Shown piece after piece: positions 35,328 through 44,458 of a stretch of DNA of 64,000 nucleotides. Each line of letters begins with the position of its first letter. Position 1 is the stretch's first letter. This DNA comes from Tenacibaculum adriaticum (GTDB taxonomy: Bacteria; Bacteroidota; Bacteroidia; Flavobacteriales; Flavobacteriaceae): the NCBI RefSeq assembly GCF_008124875.1, contig NZ_VNIA01000001.1, positions 636,721 to 700,720 on the forward strand. Direction: 5' to 3'. A program made the translations under genes and the position numbers. The notes beneath the pieces were generated by a model, which saw nothing but the letters and a program-made list of their open reading frames with translations, did no database searches and was not told the origin of the DNA.

Positions 35328-35742
35328 TAGGTAAATAAATAAGTTCTACACCTGCTTTTTTTAAAAACTCTAAACCAGATTCATCTTTGTATTCATTGGC
35401 ATATACAACACGTTTTATACCAGCTTGATGAATAAGTTTACTACATTGTTGACAAGGTGATAAAGTAATATATAACGTAGCACCTTTACATGATTGTGTT
35501 GAGCTAGCAACTTTTAAAATTGCATTTGCTTCTGCATGTAGTACATACCATTTTGTGTACCCTTCCTCATCTTCACAAGCATTTTCAAACCCTGTTGGAG
35601 TTCCGTTGAATCCGTCGGAAATAATCATTCTATCTTTCACAATAATCGCTCCAACTTTTTTACGGTGGCAGTGAGATAATTTTCCCCACTCATGAGCCAT
35701 TTTTAAGTAAGCTTTGGCGTATTTTAATTCTTTTTTAGTCAA
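35314..35742 (-). CDS. dCMP deaminase family protein (ComEB-like)
   Basis: 142 residues. Zinc-binding deaminase motifs: HAEANAIL (His and catalytic Glu) and SPCQQCSKL (two Cys). The early GAIIVKDRMIISDGFNGTPTGF pattern is typical of deoxycytidylate deaminases. It provides dUMP for dTTP synthesis. First gene of a two-gene unit with the S41 protease. Confidence 0.95.
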   Translation of the reverse strand: MTKKELKYAKAYLKMAHEWGKLSHCHRKKVGAIIVKDRMIISDGFNGTPTGFENACEDEEGYTKWYVLHAEANAILKVASSTQSCKGATLYITLSPCQQCSKLIHQAGIKRVVYANEYKDESGLEFLKKAGVELIYLPNEQE

Positions 35743-35799
35743 GTTTTTGAGTTTATATAGCTAAAATAGTGAGATTTTATTTTTTGAGAAGTTAATTAT

Positions 35800-36381
35800 T
35801 TACCAAAAAACACGATTTATCATCATTTGTATTGCGAACCCAATTACGATTGAGGATGCTACTAAAATCCAATCACGACGATTTACACCTAAAACAGACT
35901 GCACAAGAGATCCGATTAATAAAATACCAAGTACTATAATTACTTGAGCTGCTTCTACACCTAAGGCAAATTCAAGTAAAGGAATGAACTTGTCTTGACT
36001 TTTACCAATCATCATTTTAAAATAATTTGAAAAACCAAGTCCGTGAATTAATCCAAAGAATAAAGCAAAAATTAAATTCTGATTTTCTTTTCCTACAGAT
36101 GCTTTTCTGGCGGTTAACACATTCATTAAACCTGTAATAAAAATGGTTAACGGAATTAAAAACTCTACTAAGTTGGCACTAACTTTTAAAATGCCATAAG
36201 CAGATAAAGCTAAGGTTATAGAGTGACCAATGGTAAAAAGTGTAATTAACCAAAGTACTTTTTTCCATTGTTTAAAAAGGTAAACAACCGTTAAAACTAC
36301 AAGAAATAAAATATGATCATAGGCTTTGAAATCTAAAACATGGAACAAGCCCATTTTAAAGTAAAGAATAAATTCGTTCAT
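35800..36381 (-). CDS. HupE/UreJ family membrane protein
   Basis: 193 residues with about six transmembrane helices. The N-terminus has FHVLDFKAYDHILFL, which carries the HupE/UreJ family pattern, followed by TIGHSITLALS and the central GLIHGLGFSNYF. Relatives in hydrogenase and urease loci are linked with nickel or cobalt; in flavobacteria the gene is found without those enzymes, so its substrate is open. It follows the Lrp/AsnC gene by 8 bp, and the two probably form an operon. Confidence 0.92.
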   Translation of the reverse strand: MNEFILYFKMGLFHVLDFKAYDHILFLVVLTVVYLFKQWKKVLWLITLFTIGHSITLALSAYGILKVSANLVEFLIPLTIFITGLMNVLTARKASVGKENQNLIFALFFGLIHGLGFSNYFKMMIGKSQDKFIPLLEFALGVEAAQVIIVLGILLIGSLVQSVLGVNRRDWILVASSIVIGFAIQMMINRVFW

Positions 36382-36388
36382 AAAGGGG

Positions 36389-36850
36389 TTAAATTTTTAT
36401 TTGTCTGTCTATTTGTTGGTCTAAAGATATAAATGTTTCGGTTCTTGAAACACCTTTTATATTTTGAATGTCCTTATTTAATAAGTGCATTAAATCTTCG
36501 TTATTTTTACACATTATTTTAATAAAGATAGCGTAATTACCTGTTGTATAGTGGCTTTCAACAACCTCGGGAATCTCTTTTAAACGCTTAATTGCTGATG
36601 AATATAAACTGGAGGAATCTAAAAAGACTCCTACAAAAGCGGTAGTTGTATATCCTAAGGCTTTAGGATTGAGTACCATTTTAAAACCGTCTATCAAATC
36701 AGACTCTTCTAATTTTCGTAAACGTTGATGAATAGCTGCTCCAGAAATGCCTACTTCACGAGCAATACTTAAAATAGGTGTACGAGCATCTTCTACTAAT
36801 CGTTTAATAATGATTTTATCAATCCCGTCAATTTTTAGTTTTTTTATCAT
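36389..36850 (-). CDS. Lrp/AsnC family transcriptional regulator
   Basis: 153 residues. N-terminal winged helix (about 5-60: IIIKRLVEDARTPILSIAREVGISGAAIHQRLRKLE) written in part; C-terminal RAM ligand-binding domain (about 70-150). Typical Lrp/AsnC length. Co-directional with the HupE-like gene 8 bp downstream, which could be one of its targets. The effector is unknown, probably an amino acid. Confidence 0.95.
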   Translation of the reverse strand: MIKKLKIDGIDKIIIKRLVEDARTPILSIAREVGISGAAIHQRLRKLEESDLIDGFKMVLNPKALGYTTTAFVGVFLDSSSLYSSAIKRLKEIPEVVESHYTTGNYAIFIKIMCKNNEDLMHLLNKDIQNIKGVSRTETFISLDQQIDRQIKI

Positions 36851-36872
36851 AATGAAACAAAAGATAAAAGTA

Positions 36873-36901
36873 AAAAAATCCGCTCAACTGAGCGGATTTT
36901 T
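36873..36901. terminator. Terminator after the bacilliredoxin gene
   Basis: Perfect stem AAATCCGCTC / GAGCGGATTT with a 4-base loop and T-runs on both strands; it lies downstream of the minus-strand bacilliredoxin gene and upstream of the regulator gene. Confidence 0.85.
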
Positions 36902-36929
36902 ATTGTATTTAAAAGTTTAATCTTTTAGC

Positions 36930-37340
36930 TTAACAAAACTCATCATAAGCTTGCGCTAAATTTTGCGCAATCATTTGTGCAGAACGACCTTCAATATGAT
37001 GACGTTCTAACATGTGTACTAATTTACCGTCTTTAAATAAGGCAATAGCTGGTGATGATGGAGGAAAAGGAATCATATGCTCACGTGCTTTTGCTGTAGA
37101 TTCTTTTTCTACTCCAGCAAAAACTGTTGTTAAATGCATTGGAGTTTTATCTGCTCCTAACGATGCAATTGCACCAGGTCTTGCCGTTCCTGCAGCACAA
37201 CCACAAACAGAGTTTACCATTACTAAGGTTGTTCCTTTTTTAGCTAAAGCATTATCAACATCTTCAGCAGTATATAAAGCTTCAAAACCAGCGTCAATTA
37301 ATTGATCACGCATTGGTTTTACTAATTCTTCTGGATACAT
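36930..37340 (-). CDS. BrxA/BrxB family bacilliredoxin
   Basis: 136 residues with the thioredoxin-like fold of the YphP/YqiW family. The CGC active site (Cys-46 and Cys-48) is in NSVCGCAAGTARPG, the family hallmark. In Bacillus these proteins remove bacillithiol from proteins; flavobacteria also make bacillithiol (general knowledge), so the role fits. A TATCTTTG promoter lies 20 bp upstream, divergent from the TerB/DnaJ gene. Confidence 0.95.
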   Translation of the reverse strand: MYPEELVKPMRDQLIDAGFEALYTAEDVDNALAKKGTTLVMVNSVCGCAAGTARPGAIASLGADKTPMHLTTVFAGVEKESTAKAREHMIPFPPSSPAIALFKDGKLVHMLERHHIEGRSAQMIAQNLAQAYDEFC

Positions 37341-37360
37341 AATTATTAAATTTTAGACTG

Positions 37361-37368
37361 CAAAGATA
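37361..37368 (-). promoter_or_regulatory. -7 promoter element for the bacilliredoxin gene
   Basis: TATCTTTG on the minus strand. Together with the element at 37382-37389 on the plus strand it makes a compact divergent promoter region of 71 bp. Confidence 0.6.
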
Positions 37369-37381
37369 CTTATAATCTGTT

Positions 37382-37389
37382 TATATTTG
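37382..37389 (+). promoter_or_regulatory. -7 promoter element for the TerB/DnaJ gene
   Basis: TATATTTG (TAnnTTTG), start of transcription expected near 37395. Confidence 0.6.
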
Positions 37390-37411
37390 AAATTCATTAA
37401 AAATGATATTT

Positions 37412-38170
37412 ATGGGCAAATTTGCAAAATGGCTTGGTGCAGGTGTTGGATTTACGTTAGGCGGACCAATTGGAGCTATTTTAGGATATACATTAGGTAG
37501 TTTTGTTGATGGTTTTTCTATTCAAGATTTTACGCAAGAACAAGAGGAGTATAAGCAACAAACACAGCAAAGAACACGAGTTCATGCAACATCGGGCGAT
37601 TTTGAAATTAGTTTATTGATTTTAGCATCAGTTGTTATAAAGGCAGATGGAAAAGTAGACCGAAGAGAATTAGATTACGTGCGCATGCATTTTGTTAAAA
37701 TGTATGGAAAGGATCGCGCAAACCATGCCTTTAAGCTTTTTAGTGGAATTATTAAAAGACAAATTTCTACTCGTCAAGTATGTATGCAAATTCGTCAGCA
37801 TATGACACATTCATCTCGTTTACAACTTATTCATTTTCTTTTCGGAATAGCAAAAGCCGATGGAAATGTGTCTTCATCTGAAGAACAAGAAATACATAAA
37901 ATTGCAAGTTATTTTTATATAAATGATTATGATTATACTTCTATAAAAGCGATGTTTTATAATGAAAGCGATAGTGCTTATAAAATTTTAGAAATCACCA
38001 AAAACGTTACGGATGATGAAGTAAAAAAAGCGTATCGTAAAATGGCTAAAAAATATCACCCAGATAGAGTTCAAAGTGTAGGGGAAGAGCATTTGGTGGG
38101 AGCAAAAGAAAAATTTCAAAAAATACAATCAGCTTACGAAAAAATTAAAGATGAAAGAGGAATGAGTTAA
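37412..38170 (+). CDS. TerB and DnaJ domain protein (DjlA-like)
   Basis: 252 residues from ATG 37412 (MGKFAKWLGAG); an in-frame ATG at 37403 adds three residues and is also possible, though relatives start at MGKF. The N-terminus has a Gly-rich hydrophobic segment (about 8-35) that may be a membrane anchor as in DjlA. A TerB-like domain (about 60-175) follows, then a J-domain (about 185-250) with the HPD motif in KKYHPDRV. It should stimulate DnaK at the membrane. No dnaK nearby. Confidence 0.93.
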   Translation: MGKFAKWLGAGVGFTLGGPIGAILGYTLGSFVDGFSIQDFTQEQEEYKQQTQQRTRVHATSGDFEISLLILASVVIKADGKVDRRELDYVRMHFVKMYGKDRANHAFKLFSGIIKRQISTRQVCMQIRQHMTHSSRLQLIHFLFGIAKADGNVSSSEEQEIHKIASYFYINDYDYTSIKAMFYNESDSAYKILEITKNVTDDEVKKAYRKMAKKYHPDRVQSVGEEHLVGAKEKFQKIQSAYEKIKDERGMS

Positions 38171-38200
38171 TTGTATTAACGAACATAACAATTATATAAC

Positions 38201-38228
38201 AAAACGGCCTATATTTGGGGCGTTTTTT
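38201..38228 (+). terminator. Weak terminator after the TerB/DnaJ gene
   Basis: Stem AAAACGGCC / GGGCGTTTT (one mismatch) followed by T residues. Confidence 0.5.
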
Positions 38229-38295
38229 AATAGATCAAAACTAAGAATTACAATAAAATACGTAATTTCGCACATCTAATATACAGAACGACAAA

Positions 38296-41200
38296 ATGAG
38301 CAAGAATTTTACTGAATACAAAGGATTGGATTTACCAAAAGTAGCTGATGAAATATTAAACTATTGGGAAGAAAACAACATCTTTGAAAAAAGTATTACC
38401 ACACGCGAAGGCAATAAGCCATTTGTGTTTTTCGAAGGACCGCCATCTGCGAATGGTTTACCAGGAATTCACCATGTTATGGCACGTGCCATTAAAGATA
38501 TTTTTTGTCGTTATAAAACTCAAAAAGGATACCAAGTAAAGCGTAAAGCAGGTTGGGATACCCACGGGTTGCCGATTGAGTTAGGTGTAGAAAAAGAGTT
38601 AGGAATCACTAAAGAAGATATTGGTAAAAAACTTACCGTAGAAGAGTATAATCAAGCTTGTAAAACTGCAGTAATGCGTTATACAGATATCTGGAATGAA
38701 ATGACTCGTAAATCGGGTTACTGGGTAGATATGGAAGATCCGTATATTACATATAAACCAAAGTATATGGAGTCTGTTTGGTGGTTATTAAAGCAAATTT
38801 ATGAGAAAAACTTGTTGTACAAAGGGTACACAATTCAACCGTATTCACCAAAAGCAGGTACAGGTTTAAGTTCACATGAGTTAAATCAACCAGGAACGTA
38901 TCAAGATGTAACAGATACAACTGTTGTTGCACAGTTCAAAGCACTAGAAGAAACATTGCCTGAGTTTTTAGAAAACGAAGGAACCGTTTACTTTTTAGCA
39001 TGGACAACAACTCCTTGGACACTTCCTTCGAATACAGCACTAACCGTTGGGTCAAAGATTGATTATGTGTTAGTTGAAACCTATAATCAATACACATTTA
39101 AACCTATGAATGTTATTCTGGCTAAGAATTTAGTTGGTAAGCAATTCAGTGGAAAATATTATCAAGTTGAAAAAGATTCAGAATTATTAGCATATTCAGA
39201 TGGTGATAAAAAGATTCCTTTCTTCGTAAAAAAAGAATTTAAAGGAACCGATTTAGTTGGAATTAGATATGAGCAATTATTACCATATGCACTACCATAT
39301 GAAGCAGCAGAAAATGCATTTAGAGTAATTTCTGGTGATTTTGTAACAACAGAAGATGGTACAGGTATTGTTCATACGGCACCTACTTTTGGTGCAGATG
39401 ATGCATTGGTTGCAAAACAGGCAGAACCAGAAATACCACCAATGTTGGTATTAGATGAAAACGCAAATCCAGTTCCGTTAGTAGATTTACAAGGGAAATT
39501 TAGACCAGAAATGGATGAATTTGCAGGTAAATATGTGAAGAATGAATATTATGCAGACGGAGAAGCACCAGAAAAATCTGTAGATGTAGAACTTGCTATT
39601 AAACTTAAAACAGAAAACAAAGCCTTTAAGGTTGAAAAATACGTACACAGTTACCCAAATTGCTGGAGAACAGATAAACCTATTTTATATTATCCGTTAG
39701 ATTCTTGGTTTATTAAGGTAACAGACGTAAAAGATAGAATGTTCGAATTAAACGAAACGATTAATTGGAAGCCAGAGTCTACAGGAACTGGTCGTTTTGG
39801 TAATTGGTTAAAAAATGCCAATGATTGGAATTTATCGCGTTCTCGTTTTTGGGGAATTCCTTTACCTATTTGGAGAACAGAAGATGGTTCAGAACAAATT
39901 TGTATAGGTTCTGTAGAAGAATTAAAAGCTGAGATTAAGAAATCAATTGAAGCTGGAGTTATTTCAGAAGATATTTTTGCTGACTTTGAAGTAGGAAATA
40001 TGTCGGATGAAAATTATGATAAAATCGATTTACATAAAAATGTAGTTGATAAAATTGTATTAGTTTCACCTTCAGGAAAGCCAATGAACCGCGAAAGTGA
40101 TTTAATTGATGTTTGGTTTGATTCTGGTTCTATGCCGTATGCACAATGGCATTACCCATTTGAAAATAAAGAGCTGATAGATAATAAAGTAAGTTATCCT
40201 GCTGATTTTATTGCAGAAGGAGTAGATCAAACGAGAGGTTGGTTTTATACGCTTCATGCTATCGGAACCATGGTTTTTGATTCTGTAGCTTATAAAAATG
40301 TGGTTTCTAATGGTTTGGTGTTAGATAAAAACGGACATAAAATGTCGAAACGTTTAGGAAACGCTGTAGATCCGTTTACAACCTTAGCAGAATTTGGTCC
40401 GGATGCCACACGTTGGTATATGATATCAAATGCGAATCCTTGGGATAATTTAAAATTTGATGTTGCAGGAATAGAAGAGGTAAAACGCAAGTTCTTTGGA
40501 ACCTTATATAACACTTATTCATTCTTTAGTTTGTATGCTAATATTGATAACTTTAATTATTCAGAAGCAGATATTCCTTCAGAAGAAAGACCAGAAATTG
40601 ACCGTTGGATTTTGTCAGAATTACATACGCTAATTCAAAAAGTAGATGAAGCATATGCAGATTATGAGCCAACAAGAGCAACCCGTTTAATTAATACGTT
40701 TGTACAAGATCATTTAAGTAATTGGTATGTGCGTTTATGTAGAAGACGTTTTTGGAAAGGAGAATATGCGCAAGATAAAATATCTGCATACCAAACTTTA
40801 TATACTTGTTTAGTTACGGTGGCTAAGTTAGGATCGCCAGTAGCACCATTTTTTATGGACAGATTGTATAAAGACTTAACCAAAGCAACGAATAAAGATG
40901 CATTTGAAAGTGTGCATTTAGCTAATTTCCCTGTTTTTAATGAGTCTTTAGTAAATAAATCTTTAGAAAGAAAAATGGAGAATGCGCAAACAATTTCTTC
41001 ACTAGTTTTATCGTTAAGAGCTAAAGAAAAGATTAAAGTACGTCAACCCTTACAAAAAATAATGATTCCGGTTTTAGATACGAATCAAAAGGAAGAAATT
41101 ATTGCTGTTTCAGATTTAATAAAATCGGAAGTAAATGTTAAAGAGATTGAATTGTTAGACGATGCTTCGGGTATTTTAGTGAAACAAATTAAGCCGAATT

Positions 41201-41700
41201 TTAAAGGATTAGGTCCAAAATTCGGAAAAGATATGAAGTTGATTTCTAACAAGATACAAAATTTTACTCAAGAAGAGATATCTGTAATTGAAAAAGAAGG
41301 GCAAATTTCTGTAGAAATTAATGGAAAAATGATTACTTTGGAACTCGCAGATGTAGAAATTTCATCGAAAGATATTGAAGGTTGGTTGGTTGCAAACGCA
41401 GAAGGGTTAACGGTGGCTTTGGATGTTACAATAACTGATGAATTGCATAAAGAAGGTATTGCAAGAGAGCTTGTAAATCGTATTCAAAATGCAAGAAAAG
41501 AGACTGGATTAGAAGTAACAGATAAAATAAAATTAACACTGTTAAACTTCGCTGATTTACAACAATCAGTATCTGCAAATGAAAATTATATAAAAGCAGA
41601 AACGTTAATCAAAGAATTGGTTTTCGTTGATGCATTAGAAAATGGTACGGAAATTGAGTTCGATACCATTAAAAGTAGAATGTTAATCGAAAAAGCATAG
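38296..41700 (+). CDS. ileS: Isoleucyl-tRNA synthetase
   Basis: Class I aminoacyl-tRNA synthetase, 1134 residues. The HIGH motif appears as GIHHV in PPSANGLPGIHHVMA, the KMSKR loop at 682-686 (GHKMSKRLGN), and the editing domain lies between them with TTTPWTLPSNTAL. It is longer than the E. coli enzyme (938), has no C-terminal zinc finger, and corresponds to the long, eukaryote-like IleS type common in Bacteroidota. Downstream a TraR-like gene starts 4 bp later and is probably co-transcribed. Confidence 0.98.
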   Translation: MSKNFTEYKGLDLPKVADEILNYWEENNIFEKSITTREGNKPFVFFEGPPSANGLPGIHHVMARAIKDIFCRYKTQKGYQVKRKAGWDTHGLPIELGVEKELGITKEDIGKKLTVEEYNQACKTAVMRYTDIWNEMTRKSGYWVDMEDPYITYKPKYMESVWWLLKQIYEKNLLYKGYTIQPYSPKAGTGLSSHELNQPGTYQDVTDTTVVAQFKALEETLPEFLENEGTVYFLAWTTTPWTLPSNTALTVGSKIDYVLVETYNQYTFKPMNVILAKNLVGKQFSGKYYQVEKDSELLAYSDGDKKIPFFVKKEFKGTDLVGIRYEQLLPYALPYEAAENAFRVISGDFVTTEDGTGIVHTAPTFGADDALVAKQAEPEIPPMLVLDENANPVPLVDLQGKFRPEMDEFAGKYVKNEYYADGEAPEKSVDVELAIKLKTENKAFKVEKYVHSYPNCWRTDKPILYYPLDSWFIKVTDVKDRMFELNETINWKPESTGTGRFGNWLKNANDWNLSRSRFWGIPLPIWRTEDGSEQICIGSVEELKAEIKKSIEAGVISEDIFADFEVGNMSDENYDKIDLHKNVVDKIVLVSPSGKPMNRESDLIDVWFDSGSMPYAQWHYPFENKELIDNKVSYPADFIAEGVDQTRGWFYTLHAIGTMVFDSVAYKNVVSNGLVLDKNGHKMSKRLGNAVDPFTTLAEFGPDATRWYMISNANPWDNLKFDVAGIEEVKRKFFGTLYNTYSFFSLYANIDNFNYSEADIPSEERPEIDRWILSELHTLIQKVDEAYADYEPTRATRLINTFVQDHLSNWYVRLCRRRFWKGEYAQDKISAYQTLYTCLVTVAKLGSPVAPFFMDRLYKDLTKATNKDAFESVHLANFPVFNESLVNKSLERKMENAQTISSLVLSLRAKEKIKVRQPLQKIMIPVLDTNQKEEIIAVSDLIKSEVNVKEIELLDDASGILVKQIKPNFKGLGPKFGKDMKLISNKIQNFTQEEISVIEKEGQISVEINGKMITLELADVEISSKDIEGWLVANAEGLTVALDVTITDELHKEGIARELVNRIQNARKETGLEVTDKIKLTLLNFADLQQSVSANENYIKAETLIKELVFVDALENGTEIEFDTIKSRMLIEKA

Positions 41701-41704
41701 CAAT

Positions 41705-42085
41705 ATGGCAGAAGATGTAACCGTAAGATACTCAGATAGTGACTTACAAGAATTTAAAGAAATTATTTTAAAGAAAATAGAAAGAGCTGAAGAAGATTTA
41801 GAACTTTTAAATGCTTCATATAAAAATGGTTCTGATAATGGTACTGAAGACACTTCACCAACGTTTAAATCGTTTGAAGAAGGTACAGACACGATGGCAA
41901 AAGAAGCGAATATGCAATTAGCCATTCGTCAAGAAAAATTTATTCGTGATTTAAAAAACGCGTTAATTCGTATTGAAAATAAAACTTACGGAATATGTAG
42001 AGTTACTGGAAAATTGATACAAAAAGAACGTTTAAAATTAGTGCCCCATGCCACGTTAAGTATTGAGGCAAAAAGAAACCAATAA
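41705..42085 (+). CDS. DksA/TraR-like protein lacking the zinc cysteines
   Basis: 126 residues. N-terminal coiled coil (about 10-60), then the DksA/TraR C-terminal part with IRIENKTYGICRVTGKLI and ERLKLVPHATL. In DksA this part has a four-Cys zinc finger; here only one Cys remains (Cys in YGIC), so no zinc site of that type can form. Zinc-independent DksA relatives are known. It probably binds the secondary channel of RNA polymerase. 4 bp downstream of ileS; a strong terminator follows. Confidence 0.94.
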   Translation: MAEDVTVRYSDSDLQEFKEIILKKIERAEEDLELLNASYKNGSDNGTEDTSPTFKSFEEGTDTMAKEANMQLAIRQEKFIRDLKNALIRIENKTYGICRVTGKLIQKERLKLVPHATLSIEAKRNQ

Positions 42086-42087
42086 AC

Positions 42088-42116
42088 CAAAGCTTCCTAT
42101 TAGGAAGCTTTTTTGT
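42088..42116 (+). terminator. Terminator after the TraR-like gene
   Basis: Stem AAGCTTCC / GGAAGCTT with a 5-base loop and T-run. It ends directly before the start of the next gene. Confidence 0.85.
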
Positions 42117-42119
42117 TTT

Positions 42120-42764
42120 ATGAAGAATCTAGTTTTTATATCCTTTTTTTTAGTGAGTAGTATTATTTACTCACAACAAACGCTTATGAGAAGTTTTGAC
42201 ACTTCGGTTAACGAAATCGAGTTGTCTACAACGGGTTTAGATGAAATCCAAATTATAAACTCAGAATCAAACAGTATTGAAGTTAGTGTATTTGATGAAA
42301 ATCCGAACTCGCATTATATTATAGTGGATGAAGAAAATGATTTATTAAAAATTGAGTTTAATCTTCAGTTTATAAATGATGAATCAACTGTTTTTAGAAA
42401 GTTTATTACAGAACGCTTAAATAGAGCTTCCGCAGTTGTTAAAATTCCTAAAAACAAATCGATAATCATTTATGGAACCAATATTGATCTAATTTCTAAA
42501 AATTATGAAGGAGATTTAAAAATTTATATCGATAAAGGATTATTAAAACTGAATAAAGTTGAAGGTAATATAGAAGCAAAGCTCTTTCAAGGAAATGTTT
42601 TTGCTGAGGTTAAAAATTCAAATATTGAGGTAGTTTCTAACAACGGAAAAATTATGGTGAATGAGGAAATTCATTCGAAGAAATATAAAAAATCAAGTAA
42701 ATTTACAAGTAAAATCTTCAAGATAACTTCTATAAACGCTAATGTTATGTTAACCACTAAATAA
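42120..42764 (+). CDS. Secreted hypothetical protein
   Basis: 214 residues from ATG 42120; a longer frame from 42063 runs through the upstream terminator and is rejected. A signal peptide (residues 1-19, ending YSQ) leads to an export-type N-terminus QQTLMRSF. The rest is beta-rich (IEVSVFDENP, then NKSIIIYGTNIDLIS, then VFAEVKNSNIEVVS) and looks like a DUF4097-like strand stack, as in putative adhesin domains of flavobacteria, but this is only a likeness. No lipobox. Function unknown. lspA follows, with its own promoter. Confidence 0.85.
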   Translation: MKNLVFISFFLVSSIIYSQQTLMRSFDTSVNEIELSTTGLDEIQIINSESNSIEVSVFDENPNSHYIIVDEENDLLKIEFNLQFINDESTVFRKFITERLNRASAVVKIPKNKSIIIYGTNIDLISKNYEGDLKIYIDKGLLKLNKVEGNIEAKLFQGNVFAEVKNSNIEVVSNNGKIMVNEEIHSKKYKKSSKFTSKIFKITSINANVMLTTK

Positions 42765-42779
42765 ACACAATACTTTTCT

Positions 42780-42787
42780 TATTTTTG
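42780..42787 (+). promoter_or_regulatory. -7 promoter element for lspA
   Basis: TATTTTTG (TAnnTTTG), 19 bp before the lspA ATG. Confidence 0.55.
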
Positions 42788-42806
42788 TCGCACTTAAATT
42801 TTAAAA

Positions 42807-43418
42807 ATGTCTAAAAAGAACATCGCTATTCTTACTGTTGCCCTAGCAATCTTAATTGATCAAATTAGTAAAATATACATTAAAACACACTTTATGTTAG
42901 GAGAAGAAGTCGTGGTTTTTCCTAATTGGTTTATTATTCATTTTACAGAGAATAATGGAATGGCTTGGGGATTTGAATTCGGTGGAAGAGCAGGAAAACT
43001 CTTTCTTACATTTTTTAGATTAGTTGCTGTTTCAGGGATTGTGTATTGGCTGTGGCAAACCATAAAAAAGGCAACTCACAACGCTGTAATTGTTGCGATC
43101 TCGCTTATTTTAGCTGGAGCGGTTGGTAATATTATAGATTCTGTTTTTTACGGAGCAATATTTGATTCTTCTAGAGGAAAAGTAGCAAGTTTATTTTCAG
43201 AGAATCCATATGGAGAATTTTTCCATGGGAAAGTAGTTGATATGCTTTATTTTCCTATGTGGGAAGGTACTTTACCAAATTGGTTGCCTTTTGTTGGAGG
43301 AAATTACTTTACTTTTTTTAATGCTATTTTTAACGGGGCTGATAGCTGGATAACTATTGGAGTTATTATTTTATTCTTTTTTCATAAACAAGCTTTTCCT
43401 AAAGAAGAGAAAGCATAA
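42807..43418 (+). CDS. lspA: Lipoprotein signal peptidase (signal peptidase II)
   Basis: Aspartyl membrane protease that removes the signal peptide of lipoproteins after lipid attachment. 203 residues with four membrane helices. The catalytic Asp pair is Asp-111 (GNIIDSVFYG) and Asp-145 (VVDMLYF); ENNGMAWG near residue 49 is also conserved. A loop of about 25 residues between the Asp motifs (GAIFDSSRGKVASLF region) makes it longer than the E. coli protein (164), as usual in Bacteroidota. The many lipoproteins in this window depend on it. Confidence 0.96.
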   Translation: MSKKNIAILTVALAILIDQISKIYIKTHFMLGEEVVVFPNWFIIHFTENNGMAWGFEFGGRAGKLFLTFFRLVAVSGIVYWLWQTIKKATHNAVIVAISLILAGAVGNIIDSVFYGAIFDSSRGKVASLFSENPYGEFFHGKVVDMLYFPMWEGTLPNWLPFVGGNYFTFFNAIFNGADSWITIGVIILFFFHKQAFPKEEKA

Positions 43419-43444
43419 TTTATTTATATTTATAGGAAAAATAT

Positions 43445-44047
43445 ATGCGCTTTTTAAAATACGCTGCCATTTTTCTACTTGGTTTTTTAGTAGCTAAACT
43501 TTTCTACGAAGAAAAAGAAGAAATTTATCAACAAGAAGAAATTAAAGTGATGCTCAATGAAATTAATAATTTGAGTAAATTGGTGGTTTCAGAAGGGAAT
43601 TTTTCTGAAATGTATAGTTTTTCTGATACCAAAAAGTATTTCTACGATTATTTCGAGTTTGAGAAAAAAGCAATGTTATCGGTTAATGCGAAAGTTGAAG
43701 TTGGATATGATTTATCTAAGTTAGAAATTCAAATTGATAGTATTGGCAAACAAATCATTATCAACAAAATACCAGAGGAGGAAATTTTGATTTCACCAGA
43801 CATCAAATACTTCGATTTACAGCAAAGTCAATTTAATACATTTTCAAAACAAGAATTAAATGGATTAAATGATAAAGCGATTGAAAAAATAAAAGAAACA
43901 ATAGAAGTAAGTCAGCTTAAAGCAGCAGCCAAAATCAGATTATTTGAAGAACTTTCTAAAATCTATCAGCTTTCTAAAATCTATCATTGGAAAGTGGTTG
44001 ATAATACAAACTCAACGATATTTGAAGAACTACAAATAAAATATTAG
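43445..44047 (+). CDS. DUF4230 domain protein
   Basis: 200 residues. One N-terminal membrane helix (about 4-20), then a soluble part with the DUF4230 pattern: EINNLSKLVVSEGNFSE, then KAMLSVNAKVEVGYDLSKL and a LPE-like IPEEEILISPDIKYFDL stretch. The family has no known function and is common in Bacteroidota and Firmicutes. Its end overlaps the end of the convergent YeeE/YedE gene by 4 bp. Confidence 0.93.
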   Translation: MRFLKYAAIFLLGFLVAKLFYEEKEEIYQQEEIKVMLNEINNLSKLVVSEGNFSEMYSFSDTKKYFYDYFEFEKKAMLSVNAKVEVGYDLSKLEIQIDSIGKQIIINKIPEEEILISPDIKYFDLQQSQFNTFSKQELNGLNDKAIEKIKETIEVSQLKAAAKIRLFEELSKIYQLSKIYHWKVVDNTNSTIFEELQIKY

Positions 44048-44457
44048 TTAGGTAACTTCTTACTTACTAATCCGAATACAAAAACACCTAAAAGAGCTCC
44101 AATTATGATGACTAGAGCAGGTAAGAAGTCAAACCCAAATAAAATAAATAAAGGAGCTACACAAGCTCCAGATAAAGCCCAGCCTAATCCGAAAATAGAA
44201 CCACCTAAAAGTGTTCTTACATAACCTTTACTTTTTTCGTTAGGGACAATTTTATTTCCGTTAACATCTTTTATTTTTTCATTTTTAAATAACTGCATTA
44301 TTAGGAATGAAATGATCACAGCAGATCCTATTACTCCGTACATATGAAATGATTGAAACTTAAACATTTCATAAATTCTGTACCAAGAAATAATTTCAGC
44401 TTTACTTAAAACAATTCCGAAGAATACACCGAGAAATAAAAATTTTATGTTTTTCAT
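44044..44457 (-). CDS. YeeE/YedE family protein, second half (DUF6691-like)
   Basis: 137 residues from the ATG at 44455-44457; a TTG at 44464-44466 would add three residues but overlaps the stop of the gene before, so the ATG (TAA-A-ATG) is preferred. Four membrane helices; GLGWALSGACVAPLFI carries the conserved SGAC motif of the YeeE/YedE family. With its neighbour it forms the split YeeE/YedE pair often linked to sulfur compound (thiosulfate) uptake. Substrate not shown here. Confidence 0.92.
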   Translation of the reverse strand: MKNIKFLFLGVFFGIVLSKAEIISWYRIYEMFKFQSFHMYGVIGSAVIISFLIMQLFKNEKIKDVNGNKIVPNEKSKGYVRTLLGGSIFGLGWALSGACVAPLFILFGFDFLPALVIIIGALLGVFVFGLVSKKLPN

Positions 44458-44458
44458 T

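Noticed and set aside
42063..42119. Long version of the secreted protein starting at 42063
   Set aside because: The extension runs through the end of the TraR-like gene and its terminator; the ATG at 42120 begins a proper signal peptide.
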